From contig CALLVX010000052.1 of NCBI GenBank assembly GCA_938010765.1, positions 35,728 through 99,727 of the forward strand: 64,000 bases of DNA, written 5' to 3'. Below the pieces are notes generated by a model. That model saw only the letters and a program-made list of their open reading frames with translations. It had not been told where the DNA came from and made no database searches. This DNA is from an uncultured Flavobacteriaceae bacterium. Its GTDB lineage: Bacteria > Bacteroidota > Bacteroidia > Flavobacteriales > Flavobacteriaceae. The translations under genes were made by a program, and so were the position numbers. Below, in pieces: positions 35,729-44,279 of this stretch. Numbering within the stretch: position 1 is the first letter of the stretch; each line of letters opens with the position of its first letter.

Positions 35729-35850
35729 CACAGTGTCCATTTTTTTGACAGTGTCTGTAAAACTATTTTACAAATCACCGCTTTTCACTTCGCATCTTTA
35801 TTTGTAATGGTTTGATTCTTAAAATATTACATTTTTGGCATACCTATAGT
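35729..35850 (+). promoter_or_regulatory. Enhancer sites and sigma-54-like promoter of the ABC operon
   Basis: Two related dyads, CACAGTGTC (centred 35733) and GACAGTGTC (centred 35751), are 18 bp apart. About 86 bp beyond the second is TTGGCAT with GG at 35837-35838, followed after 10 bases by GT at 35849, close to the sigma-54 GG-N10-GC spacing. The distances suit NtrC-type activation, but the -12 GT is not perfect and the leader to the ATG at 35871 would be short. Confidence 0.42.
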
Positions 35851-35870
35851 ATACCAATTGGCATACCAAT

Positions 35871-37238
35871 ATGAATATGAATCAAAAATTTAAAATAATC
35901 ATTACCCTATTTTTTCTTGTACACTTAGGTGCCAAAGCTCAAGAAGTATGGAGGTTGGACGATTGTATTGCGTATGCGCTTTCACACAATCTTCAGTTAA
36001 AGGATTTTGAATACAATACCGATTCTGGAAGGGAAACCTACCGACAATCTATTCGTGCGATGCTTCCAAGTATTCAGGCATCTTCGAACTACGTAATCAA
36101 CTTCGGTCGAAGTACGGACCCCTTTACCAATGATGTTATTACAACCGATTTCTTTTCGAACAACTATTCTTTGGACGCTTCTATAGATTTATTTCGGGGC
36201 TTTCAAAAAATCAATGCCATTAAAGCTTCCAAGTTTTTATACAAGGCAGCGAAGGAAGAAGCCTTGCATCAAAAATACTTGTTGTCATTTCGGGTAATGC
36301 AGGCATTCTACGACATTCAATTCTTCCAGGGTTTGGTCGCTATATCAAATGAGCAGTTGGCGGTATCACAAGCCAACTATGATTTGGTAAAACGGCAGGT
36401 AGAATTGGGTATCAAGGCAGGCGCAGATCTATATGAGGCCGAATCGCTTTTATTGACCGATAAGTTGAACCTTACTCAAAGTGAAAATCAACTTGGCCTT
36501 GCCGAACTTGCCCTTATCCAAGAGATGAATTTAGAAAACATCGAACATATCGATATACAAACAACCATAATAGAAAAAGATACTACTGCAACGAATGTAC
36601 CTATGCAATCAGATGCGATTTATGGACAGGCAAGAAGTTTTATTCCGCTTATCAAAGCGCAGGAGCTAAGAGCCAAGGCAGCAAAAAAACAAGTTGCCGT
36701 GGCGCGGGGAGATTTGTACCCATCCCTGTCAATGTTCGGGGGAGTTGGAACAGGATATTTTGAAACGACCATTGATACCGCCACCAGAAAAACCATTCCT
36801 TTTAGGGAACAATTCAGAGACAACACTTTTCAAGCGGTAGGGCTATCATTGCGCATTCCTATCAGCAATGCGTGGGCAGGTAGATCTGCAGTAAAACAAC
36901 AAAAAATTGAACGCCTTAGAGCGGAGAACAATTTGGAGATTCAGGAACAGTTGTTATACCAAACTATTCAAAACTTGGTACAGGAATACAAGTCCCTGAA
37001 ATCGGAATACGAACAAAGTTCACAGAAGGTAGAGGCGCAGAACCTCGCATTCACAATCGCTCAAAAACGATACGAGAAAGGGTTGATCAACGCATTAGAA
37101 CTCTTTACCGCCAAAAACTTGTTCGCAAGTGCGCAAAACGAAAATTTACAAGTAAGGCTCAAAGCCGAGATCAATAAGAGTACATTGGACTTTTACCGAG
37201 GGCTTCCCATATTTAATATTGGAACAACAACCCCTTGA
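35871..37238 (+). CDS. TolC-family outer-membrane channel
   Basis: A 455-aa outer-membrane efflux protein with a signal peptide (about 1-24, ending KAQEVW near the site). The two repeated helical hairpins of the OEP family are visible, with heptad coiled-coil regions at about 140-215 and 330-430. It is the exit duct of a tripartite system with the adaptor and ATPase behind it. The start could be ATG 35871 or 35877. It is the first gene of the long transport operon. Confidence 0.92.
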   Translation: MNMNQKFKIIITLFFLVHLGAKAQEVWRLDDCIAYALSHNLQLKDFEYNTDSGRETYRQSIRAMLPSIQASSNYVINFGRSTDPFTNDVITTDFFSNNYSLDASIDLFRGFQKINAIKASKFLYKAAKEEALHQKYLLSFRVMQAFYDIQFFQGLVAISNEQLAVSQANYDLVKRQVELGIKAGADLYEAESLLLTDKLNLTQSENQLGLAELALIQEMNLENIEHIDIQTTIIEKDTTATNVPMQSDAIYGQARSFIPLIKAQELRAKAAKKQVAVARGDLYPSLSMFGGVGTGYFETTIDTATRKTIPFREQFRDNTFQAVGLSLRIPISNAWAGRSAVKQQKIERLRAENNLEIQEQLLYQTIQNLVQEYKSLKSEYEQSSQKVEAQNLAFTIAQKRYEKGLINALELFTAKNLFASAQNENLQVRLKAEINKSTLDFYRGLPIFNIGTTTP

Positions 37239-37281
37239 TCTATTTTTATTATAACGACAATAGTTAAACAGTATATAGATA

Positions 37282-38532
37282 ATGGATATACAACTCGAAA
37301 AGAAAAAAGGATTACGTCCCAAACATTATGGTTATATAGCGCTTGGACTACTATTGATGTTCGCAGGGTATCAATTGCTTTTTGGGAATTCGGTATCGAC
37401 CTTTCGCACCGAAAAAGACAAGCTTTCGATCGCTGAAATTACCCAAGGCAAATTTGATGACTACATTACGATCAATGGGAACGTAGCGCCGATCTCTACT
37501 ATTTATATGGATGCCTATGAAGGCGGCCGTGTAACTGAAAAGCTCATTGAAGAAGGTGCTACCGTGAAAAAAGGAGATATTATCTTGAAACTGGAAAACA
37601 TGAATCTCTATGAGCAGATTCTGGCCAGTGAAAGTAACCTCGCCTTAAAACAGAATGACCTTCGTTCTACCAAACTTACCTTTGACTCAAGACAGGTAGA
37701 AGGAAGAAAATCACTTGCAAATGCCAGCACAGACCTTCAAAAATTAAAACGGAATTTTGAGCAAAATAAGGCCCTATATGCCGATGAGCTGATTTCAAAA
37801 GAAGAGTATCTTGTTTCTAAAGAGAATTACGAACTTTCCCAAAAGCAACACGAGATAGTAACGTTACAGACCGAGCAAGATGATAAGTTACGAAAGACCT
37901 CCCTTACCGGATTGGATACAGACTTAAGTCGGATGCAAAAGACTTTGGGTATGGTGTATCAACGATTAGATCATTTAAACGTTCGGGCACCGGCCGATGG
38001 TCAGTTGGGTTTTTTGGATGCTGAAATCGGTCAAAGTATTGCCCAAGGCCAACGAATAGGTCAAATAAACGTGCTTACCGATTATAAGATCGAAGCAACG
38101 ATAGATGAGCATTATATAGACAGGGTTATTCGAGATCTTACGGCGGTATTGGAGCGTAATGGTACCGATTACCCCTTGAGGTTACGAAAAGTGTATCCTG
38201 AGGTGCGTAATGGAAAGTTCAAGGTAGATTTAGTTTTTACCGATAAGAGACCAGAGACGATTAGAACGGGTCAGAGCTATAATATAAAACTACAACTGGG
38301 AGAATCGAGTGATGCCCTTTTATTGCCAAAAGGCAGTTTCTTTCAAAGTACGGGAGGGCAATGGATTTATGTGGTGGATGTGAACGGAGACGAGGCTATT
38401 AGACGCCCAATTCGGATCGGGAAACAAAATTCACGTCATTTTGAAGTCCTGGAGGGCCTTGATGCGGGAGAAAAAGTAATCACTAGTAACTATGACAGTT
38501 TTGGCGATGCTGAAAAAATCGTATTAAAATAA
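37282..38532 (+). CDS. HlyD-like periplasmic adaptor (membrane fusion protein)
   Basis: A 416-aa adaptor with one N-terminal membrane anchor at about 17-37. A short lipoyl-like half precedes a long coiled-coil region (about 110-215), then the second lipoyl half (NVRAPADGQLGFLDAEIGQ near 233-251) and beta-barrel parts. It connects the cytoplasmic-membrane permeases to the TolC channel. It lies 43 bp after the channel gene and 69 bp before the first ATPase gene. Confidence 0.92.
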   Translation: MDIQLEKKKGLRPKHYGYIALGLLLMFAGYQLLFGNSVSTFRTEKDKLSIAEITQGKFDDYITINGNVAPISTIYMDAYEGGRVTEKLIEEGATVKKGDIILKLENMNLYEQILASESNLALKQNDLRSTKLTFDSRQVEGRKSLANASTDLQKLKRNFEQNKALYADELISKEEYLVSKENYELSQKQHEIVTLQTEQDDKLRKTSLTGLDTDLSRMQKTLGMVYQRLDHLNVRAPADGQLGFLDAEIGQSIAQGQRIGQINVLTDYKIEATIDEHYIDRVIRDLTAVLERNGTDYPLRLRKVYPEVRNGKFKVDLVFTDKRPETIRTGQSYNIKLQLGESSDALLLPKGSFFQSTGGQWIYVVDVNGDEAIRRPIRIGKQNSRHFEVLEGLDAGEKVITSNYDSFGDAEKIVLK

Positions 38533-38601
38533 TCAACTGTAACAAGAACAAAAGCAACATATCTTTAAAAGCATATAAGTACCCATAAATTCAATCAAGA
38601 A

Positions 38602-39297
38602 ATGATACAAATACAAAATTTAAAAAAAAGCTTTAGAACCGAGGAGGTAGAGACCTTGGCTTTGAACAACGTTACCCTTAAAGTTGAGGATGGAGAATTT
38701 GCCGCAATCATGGGGCCTTCTGGTTGTGGCAAATCTACCCTCTTAAATATCATCGGTATGCTAGATAACCCTACCGAAGGTAGCTACCAATTTGCAGGGC
38801 ACGAAGTAGGAGGGTTAAAAGAAAGGCAACGTACGGAGCTTCGCAAAGGAAATTTGGGTTTCGTATTCCAAAGCTTTAACCTCATAGATGAATTAACCGT
38901 GTTCGAGAATGTTGAACTGCCATTGATTTATCTTAAAATGGGCAAAACCGAGCGTAAAGAGAAAGTAATGAAGGTATTGGAACGAATGAAAATTGCGCAT
39001 CGGGAAAAGCACTTTCCGCATCAACTTTCGGGCGGACAACAACAGCGGGTGGCAATTGCAAGGGCAGTGGTAACCAACCCCAAATTGATTTTGGCGGATG
39101 AGCCTACCGGAAACCTCGATTCTAAAAATGGTATCGAAGTAATGAATTTGCTTACAGAACTTAACCAAGAAGGAACCACTATTGTTATGGTGACCCACTC
39201 AGACCGTGATTCGCATTATGCCCATAGGGTCATCAACCTATTTGACGGGCAAGTAGTAACAGAGAGTCAGAACCGAGCACTTGGTGCCATGGTATAG
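38602..39297 (+). CDS. LolD/MacB-type ABC ATPase 1
   Basis: A 231-aa ATPase of the type VII ABC (MacB, LolD, FtsE) branch. All motifs are canonical: Walker A GPSGCGKST at 38-46, Q-loop at Gln90, signature LSGGQQQRV at 142-150, Walker B LILADEP at 162-168, D-loop NLDS at 171-174, H-loop His in VTHSD. This is the ATPase most likely to power the nine permeases. It follows the adaptor and lies 97 bp before permease 1. A promoter-like TATCTTTA occurs upstream (38560-38567). Confidence 0.93.
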   Translation: MIQIQNLKKSFRTEEVETLALNNVTLKVEDGEFAAIMGPSGCGKSTLLNIIGMLDNPTEGSYQFAGHEVGGLKERQRTELRKGNLGFVFQSFNLIDELTVFENVELPLIYLKMGKTERKEKVMKVLERMKIAHREKHFPHQLSGGQQQRVAIARAVVTNPKLILADEPTGNLDSKNGIEVMNLLTELNQEGTTIVMVTHSDRDSHYAHRVINLFDGQVVTESQNRALGAMV

Positions 39298-39394
39298 GGT
39301 GTTTTTTAAAAGATCATTAACTCGCAAGGGTTTATTCATCAAATCAAAATTTTAATCGCTCTGTCGCTAGCGGTCATCAAAAAAACGAACAGGC

Positions 39395-41794
39395 ATGTTT
39401 AGGAACTATCTAAAAATCGCATGGAGAAACCTCATGAAAAACAAGGGGTATTCCGCAATTAATATTGGGGGGTTGGCTATTGGAATGGCCTGCTTTTTAA
39501 TGATAGCTATGTTTATCAAACATGAGCTCTCTTATGATACATACCATGAAAATGCCGATAACATATATCGGGTGGCGCATCATTACAACGACAATGACAA
39601 GCAAAGCAAACAAATTTGGGGAAATGCCCCGGTTGCTGATGCATTAAAAGCGGACTTCCCCGATGTTTTGGAAACTGTGAAGTTCTCAGGAAGGTCAGAA
39701 GTATTACTAAAATATCAAGAGCGGAAGTTTCAAGAGGACAATTGTTTTTATGTAGATGAAACGGTATTTGATGTATTCAGTTGGCCGCTTTTAGCGGGGA
39801 ATCCAAAAACCGCATTGGTGGCACCGTATTCGGTAGTATTGCTCGAGCGTACGGCAAAAAAATATTTTGGAAACCAAGACCCGATAGGAAAGACTATCGA
39901 GGGAGTAGGAGGTAGGGCCAATGATGGTGCCTATACCGTTACCGGGGTAATGAAAGATTTACCATCCAATTCCCATTTCAGTTTTGACGCATTGTTTTCA
40001 ATGTCCTCCTTTTACCAATCTCGCCCGAACATATTCGATTCGTGGGGGTATGTAGATTTTTATACCTATTTCGTGGCCCACGAGCAATTTGATCCAATTG
40101 CTTTTCAAACGAAAGTTCCCGAATTTTTAAAACGGCACGATGCTTCGAGTGAAGAGTATTTTTATGATTTGAGTCTAGAGCCCCTAAAAGACGCCTATTT
40201 GAATTCAAAAGCAGCTCGGCAACCCGGGGGGACAGGTAGCCTATCCAATATCTATATTTTCGCGATTATTGGTCTTTTTATACTCCTGATTGCTTGTATT
40301 AACTTTATGAACTTAGCTACCGCCCGGTCTATGGAAAGGGCAAAAGAAGTAGGTATTCGTAAGGTGATAGGAGCCGATAAAAAAGGATTGATCTATCAGT
40401 TTTTTGGAGAATCGTTGGTGATGGTTGTCTTTGCTTCCCTTATAGGGCTTTTCATTGTGAGTCTCTCTCTACCTTGGTTACGTGAGTTAACCGGGAAAGA
40501 TTTTATGACATCAGATGTCTTCAATGTCCCTACTATGGGGGTTTACGTTCTTACCGCTTTGTTAACGGGTACCTTGGCCGGGAGCTATCCTGCATTGGTG
40601 TTATCGGGCTTTACCCCGGTAAATGTATTAAAAGGTGTATTTCGTGCCTCGCCTAAAGGCGCTCGCTTGCGACGTGGATTGGTCGTTTTTCAGTTTAGTC
40701 TTTCTATAGCACTCATAGCAAGTACAGCTATCGTGTACTCCCAAATGGGTTTTATGCTCAATAAAAATTTAGGGTTTGATCGAGAACAAATGCTAGTCAT
40801 CGATTTTAATCATGACTTCGATATCCTGCTCAGCATGGAAACGATAAAGGAGCAGTTTTTGGCATTGCCCGAGGTAAGTTCTGTTGCCTCTTCCAGAAGT
40901 GTACCCGGTAGTCATTTCCCAAATGCCTCTACTTTCCTAGAAACCCCACAGGGAGAGATGAAAGTTACCGACCCAGGCCTTTTTGAAGTAGATATCGATT
41001 TCGTCTCCCATTTTAATATTGAAATGGTAGCCGGTAGGTCTTATTCTGCAGATTTCCCGACAGACACTATTTCCGCTATGGTCATCAACGTGGCCGCAGC
41101 AAAACGTGCGGGGTATGCGGATCCCAAAAATATTATAGGCAAGAAATTCACACAATGGGGGCGTGAAGGGCAGGTAATAGGGGTTACCGAAAACTTCAAT
41201 TACCTCTCTTTACATCAAAAAGTGGCGCCTTTGGCACTTCGGCTTGAACCTTTTTCAAGTAGGTTTATAAACCTTAAGATTAAGTCTAATAACCTCCCAT
41301 CGGCAATAGAAAAGGTGCGGAGTGCCTGGGCGGCTGTGGCCCCGGAAAGACCATTTGTATATAGCTTTCTTGATCAATCGTTCAATACCCAATATGAGGC
41401 CGATATACGATTTAAAACCTTGTTTGCATTATTTGCAGGTCTGGCCATATTTATTGCTTGTTTGGGACTTTTGGGCTTAGCGACCTATAGCGCCATGCAA
41501 CGCACCAAGGAAATCGGGATCAGAAAAGTCTTAGGGGCTTCTACTTCACATCTAGTTGGCCTGTTGTCAAAAGACTTTATAAAGTTGGTGTTTGTTGCTA
41601 TAGTTATTGCCACCCCTTTTTCATGGTATGCAATGCATCAGTGGTTGAAAGGGTATGCCTATCGGGTCGATGTTGATTGGTGGGTATTTGCTATTGCCGG
41701 TTTCTTAGCGGTTTTTATTGCCATATGTACCGTTAGTTTCCATGCCTTTAAATCGGCAAATACGAACCCAGTACGAAGTTTAAGGAGCGAATAA
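39395..41794 (+). CDS. FtsX/MacB-type ABC permease 1
   Basis: A 799-aa permease with two FtsX halves. TM1 is at 21-41, periplasmic core domain 1 at about 45-280, TM2-4 at 286-306, 340-360 and 379-403, TM5 at 428-450, core domain 2 at about 460-665, and three final TM segments. The coupling phrases are EVGIRKVIGA at 318-327 and EIGIRKVLGAS in the second half. The C-terminus is NPVRSLRSE. It belongs to the RKVLGA subgroup with permeases 2-4. The long periplasmic cores should contact adaptor or sense substrate. Confidence 0.9.
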   Translation: MFRNYLKIAWRNLMKNKGYSAINIGGLAIGMACFLMIAMFIKHELSYDTYHENADNIYRVAHHYNDNDKQSKQIWGNAPVADALKADFPDVLETVKFSGRSEVLLKYQERKFQEDNCFYVDETVFDVFSWPLLAGNPKTALVAPYSVVLLERTAKKYFGNQDPIGKTIEGVGGRANDGAYTVTGVMKDLPSNSHFSFDALFSMSSFYQSRPNIFDSWGYVDFYTYFVAHEQFDPIAFQTKVPEFLKRHDASSEEYFYDLSLEPLKDAYLNSKAARQPGGTGSLSNIYIFAIIGLFILLIACINFMNLATARSMERAKEVGIRKVIGADKKGLIYQFFGESLVMVVFASLIGLFIVSLSLPWLRELTGKDFMTSDVFNVPTMGVYVLTALLTGTLAGSYPALVLSGFTPVNVLKGVFRASPKGARLRRGLVVFQFSLSIALIASTAIVYSQMGFMLNKNLGFDREQMLVIDFNHDFDILLSMETIKEQFLALPEVSSVASSRSVPGSHFPNASTFLETPQGEMKVTDPGLFEVDIDFVSHFNIEMVAGRSYSADFPTDTISAMVINVAAAKRAGYADPKNIIGKKFTQWGREGQVIGVTENFNYLSLHQKVAPLALRLEPFSSRFINLKIKSNNLPSAIEKVRSAWAAVAPERPFVYSFLDQSFNTQYEADIRFKTLFALFAGLAIFIACLGLLGLATYSAMQRTKEIGIRKVLGASTSHLVGLLSKDFIKLVFVAIVIATPFSWYAMHQWLKGYAYRVDVDWWVFAIAGFLAVFIAICTVSFHAFKSANTNPVRSLRSE

Positions 41795-41817
41795 CAACTT
41801 ACATCAATGAAAAGATC

Positions 41818-44250
41818 ATGTTCAAAAATCACTTAAAAATTGCTTGGAGGAGCCTTAGGAAGCAACCCTTTTTTACCTTTTTAAATACCTTTGGCCTTGC
41901 CGTTGGGATGGCCGGAGGGTTGCTCATATGCTTATACATTTATGACGAACTAAGTTTTGATCAAATGTATCCCGATGCAGACCGCATTCACCGTATAAAT
42001 GCCGATATCAAATTCGGAGGGGCCGCCATTGAATCGGCTGAAGCTTCCGCACCAATGGCGGCAGCTATCAAAAATGACTTTCCACAAGTTGAGTTGGTAA
42101 CAAGAATACGGAATAGGGGAAGTGCTCTTGTTCGAAGAAGTAACACTAAAGGGAATACCAAGGAATTAGGTATTGCTTTTGCCGATGATACCATGTTCGA
42201 TATGTTTGGAGTCGATTTGATTGTAGGTAACAAGAAAACAGCACTCAAAGAGCCGAATACCTTGGTTATGACACGTTCCGCAGCTGAAAAGCACTTCGGG
42301 GTCAAAGATGCGGTAGGGCAACAGTTGGTACTAAACAACAACAATTCTTTTGAAGTTACAGGAGTTATCGAAGACTTTCCAAAGAATTCGCTCCTAAGAG
42401 ATCACAGTATTTTTATGGCGATGGCCGGGCATGAAGATGCGCAACTCGCAGAATGGGGAAGCCATAATTATTTTACGTTTCTCAAATTAGTCCCTAGTGC
42501 TAACATTGTCGATATTCAAACATCACTGCAGGATGTAGTGGGCAAATACTTGATTCCATGGGTGCAGGACATATTTCCCGGAATGACCGAAGAGTCTTTT
42601 GCGGCATCGGGAAATTACCTGCGATACAATACCATCCCCCTAACCGATATTCACTTATATTCTAATAAACAAACTGAACTGAGCAGTAATAGTAGTATAG
42701 AGAATGTGTACATTCTTTCTTTTATTGGACTTTTCTTGATCCTATTGGCGAGCGTTAACTTTATGAACCTGTCAACTGCAAATAGTTTAAAAAGAACAAA
42801 AGAGGTCGGGGTCCGAAAAACATTGGGCTCAAACAAAAGCGATTTGATACGGCAATTCCTTACTGAATCTAGTCTGATCTCATTTATTTCCCTCGTTTTT
42901 GCTATTGGGCTGGCAAGGCTCGCATTACCTGTTTTCAATAACTTGGCCGATAAGGCGATTTCAATTCCTTTTACGAATCCGTTTTTTTGGTTGATTTTGA
43001 TAGGGGCTACCTTTTTTCTTGGTTTACTGGCCGGTAGTTACCCCGCATTTTTCATGTCGAAGTTCAAACCGGTAAAAGTCCTCAAAGGTTCAGGGAATGG
43101 TGCCGTGGGTGGCGGAATGGTTAGAAACTCTCTGGTGGTTTTTCAATTTTGCATTTCGGTCTTCTTAATTGTAAGTACGTTGGTGGTTTTTCAACAACTG
43201 CAATATATTCAGAGTAAGGATCTTGGCTTCAAAAAAGATCAGGTACTGATTATTGATGATGTACATGCCGCCGGAAATCAATTGGCCACCTTTAAAAATG
43301 AAGTTGAAAAGCTGGGAGCCGTCAAAGCTACCTCGGTAAGCGGTTATCTCCCGACCCCATCCTATCGAAGCAATTCGTCCTTTTTCCAAGAAGGAGCCCA
43401 AGAGCAGGAAAACGCCCTTAACATGCAGAATTGGAATGTTGACCACGACTATCTTACCACCATGAATATGGAAATTATTGCGGGCAGGGATTTTGACCGA
43501 GAGTATGCGACCGATTCTACTGCTATTATTTTGAATGAATCTGCCGTAAAAATTTTAGGACTCACAACTGAAGAGGCGTTAGGGATTCGTGTATCTCAGG
43601 ACTTAGGGGAAGCCGACCCTGTATTTTCAACCGTAATCGGGTTGGTTAAAAACTTTCATTTTGAGTCGCTCCGAGAAGGTATTGGAGCATTGAGTATGTC
43701 ATTGGGAGATTCTTCTGGTTCAATGTTGGTGAAATTGAGCGCTGGGGACTTCGCCAACACCATTGCACAAATAGAAAGTGTTTGGAATGAAGTTGCACCA
43801 GGACAACTTTTTAGTTACGATTTCATGGAAGATTCTTTCAACAACACCTATCTGGCAGAGCAACGACTTGGAGAGATTTTCGTGATTTTCACCATACTAT
43901 CTATTCTAATTGCCTGCCTGGGGCTGTTCGGCTTAGCCGCTTTTAATGCCGAAAAACGGACAAAGGAAATTGGGATACGAAAAGTATTGGGTGCAAGCAT
44001 CGGCCAAATATCGTACAAACTTTCAGTAGATTTTTTAAAACTGGTTGGTATTGCGGTCGCCATTTCTTTACCACTTGGTTGGTTCGCTACGAATAAATGG
44101 CTTGAAGATTTTTCGTACCGCATCGATATTGCTTGGTGGATTTTTGCCATAGCGGCATTATTGGCAGTAGTAATTTCGATGCTTACCGTAAGTTATCAGA
44201 GTATAACAGCGGCAATTGTAAACCCGATTAAAAGTTTGCGTACGGAGTAA
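41818..44250 (+). CDS. FtsX/MacB-type ABC permease 2
   Basis: An 810-aa paralogue 23 bp after permease 1 with the same eight-TM, two-core arrangement. Its first coupling helix reads EVGVRKTLGSNKSDLIRQF and its second EIGIRKVLGASIGQIS. The first periplasmic core (about 45-290) is very different in sequence from that of permease 1, whereas the membrane parts stay alike. The C-terminus is NPIKSLRTE. Confidence 0.9.
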   Translation: MFKNHLKIAWRSLRKQPFFTFLNTFGLAVGMAGGLLICLYIYDELSFDQMYPDADRIHRINADIKFGGAAIESAEASAPMAAAIKNDFPQVELVTRIRNRGSALVRRSNTKGNTKELGIAFADDTMFDMFGVDLIVGNKKTALKEPNTLVMTRSAAEKHFGVKDAVGQQLVLNNNNSFEVTGVIEDFPKNSLLRDHSIFMAMAGHEDAQLAEWGSHNYFTFLKLVPSANIVDIQTSLQDVVGKYLIPWVQDIFPGMTEESFAASGNYLRYNTIPLTDIHLYSNKQTELSSNSSIENVYILSFIGLFLILLASVNFMNLSTANSLKRTKEVGVRKTLGSNKSDLIRQFLTESSLISFISLVFAIGLARLALPVFNNLADKAISIPFTNPFFWLILIGATFFLGLLAGSYPAFFMSKFKPVKVLKGSGNGAVGGGMVRNSLVVFQFCISVFLIVSTLVVFQQLQYIQSKDLGFKKDQVLIIDDVHAAGNQLATFKNEVEKLGAVKATSVSGYLPTPSYRSNSSFFQEGAQEQENALNMQNWNVDHDYLTTMNMEIIAGRDFDREYATDSTAIILNESAVKILGLTTEEALGIRVSQDLGEADPVFSTVIGLVKNFHFESLREGIGALSMSLGDSSGSMLVKLSAGDFANTIAQIESVWNEVAPGQLFSYDFMEDSFNNTYLAEQRLGEIFVIFTILSILIACLGLFGLAAFNAEKRTKEIGIRKVLGASIGQISYKLSVDFLKLVGIAVAISLPLGWFATNKWLEDFSYRIDIAWWIFAIAALLAVVISMLTVSYQSITAAIVNPIKSLRTE

Positions 44251-44279
44251 CAAATATAACACCTCTAAAATCGAGACCT

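Noticed and set aside
35860..35871. Second GGCATACC as an alternative sigma-54 -24 element
   Set aside because: The matching -12 position would fall inside the start codon region of the TolC-like gene.
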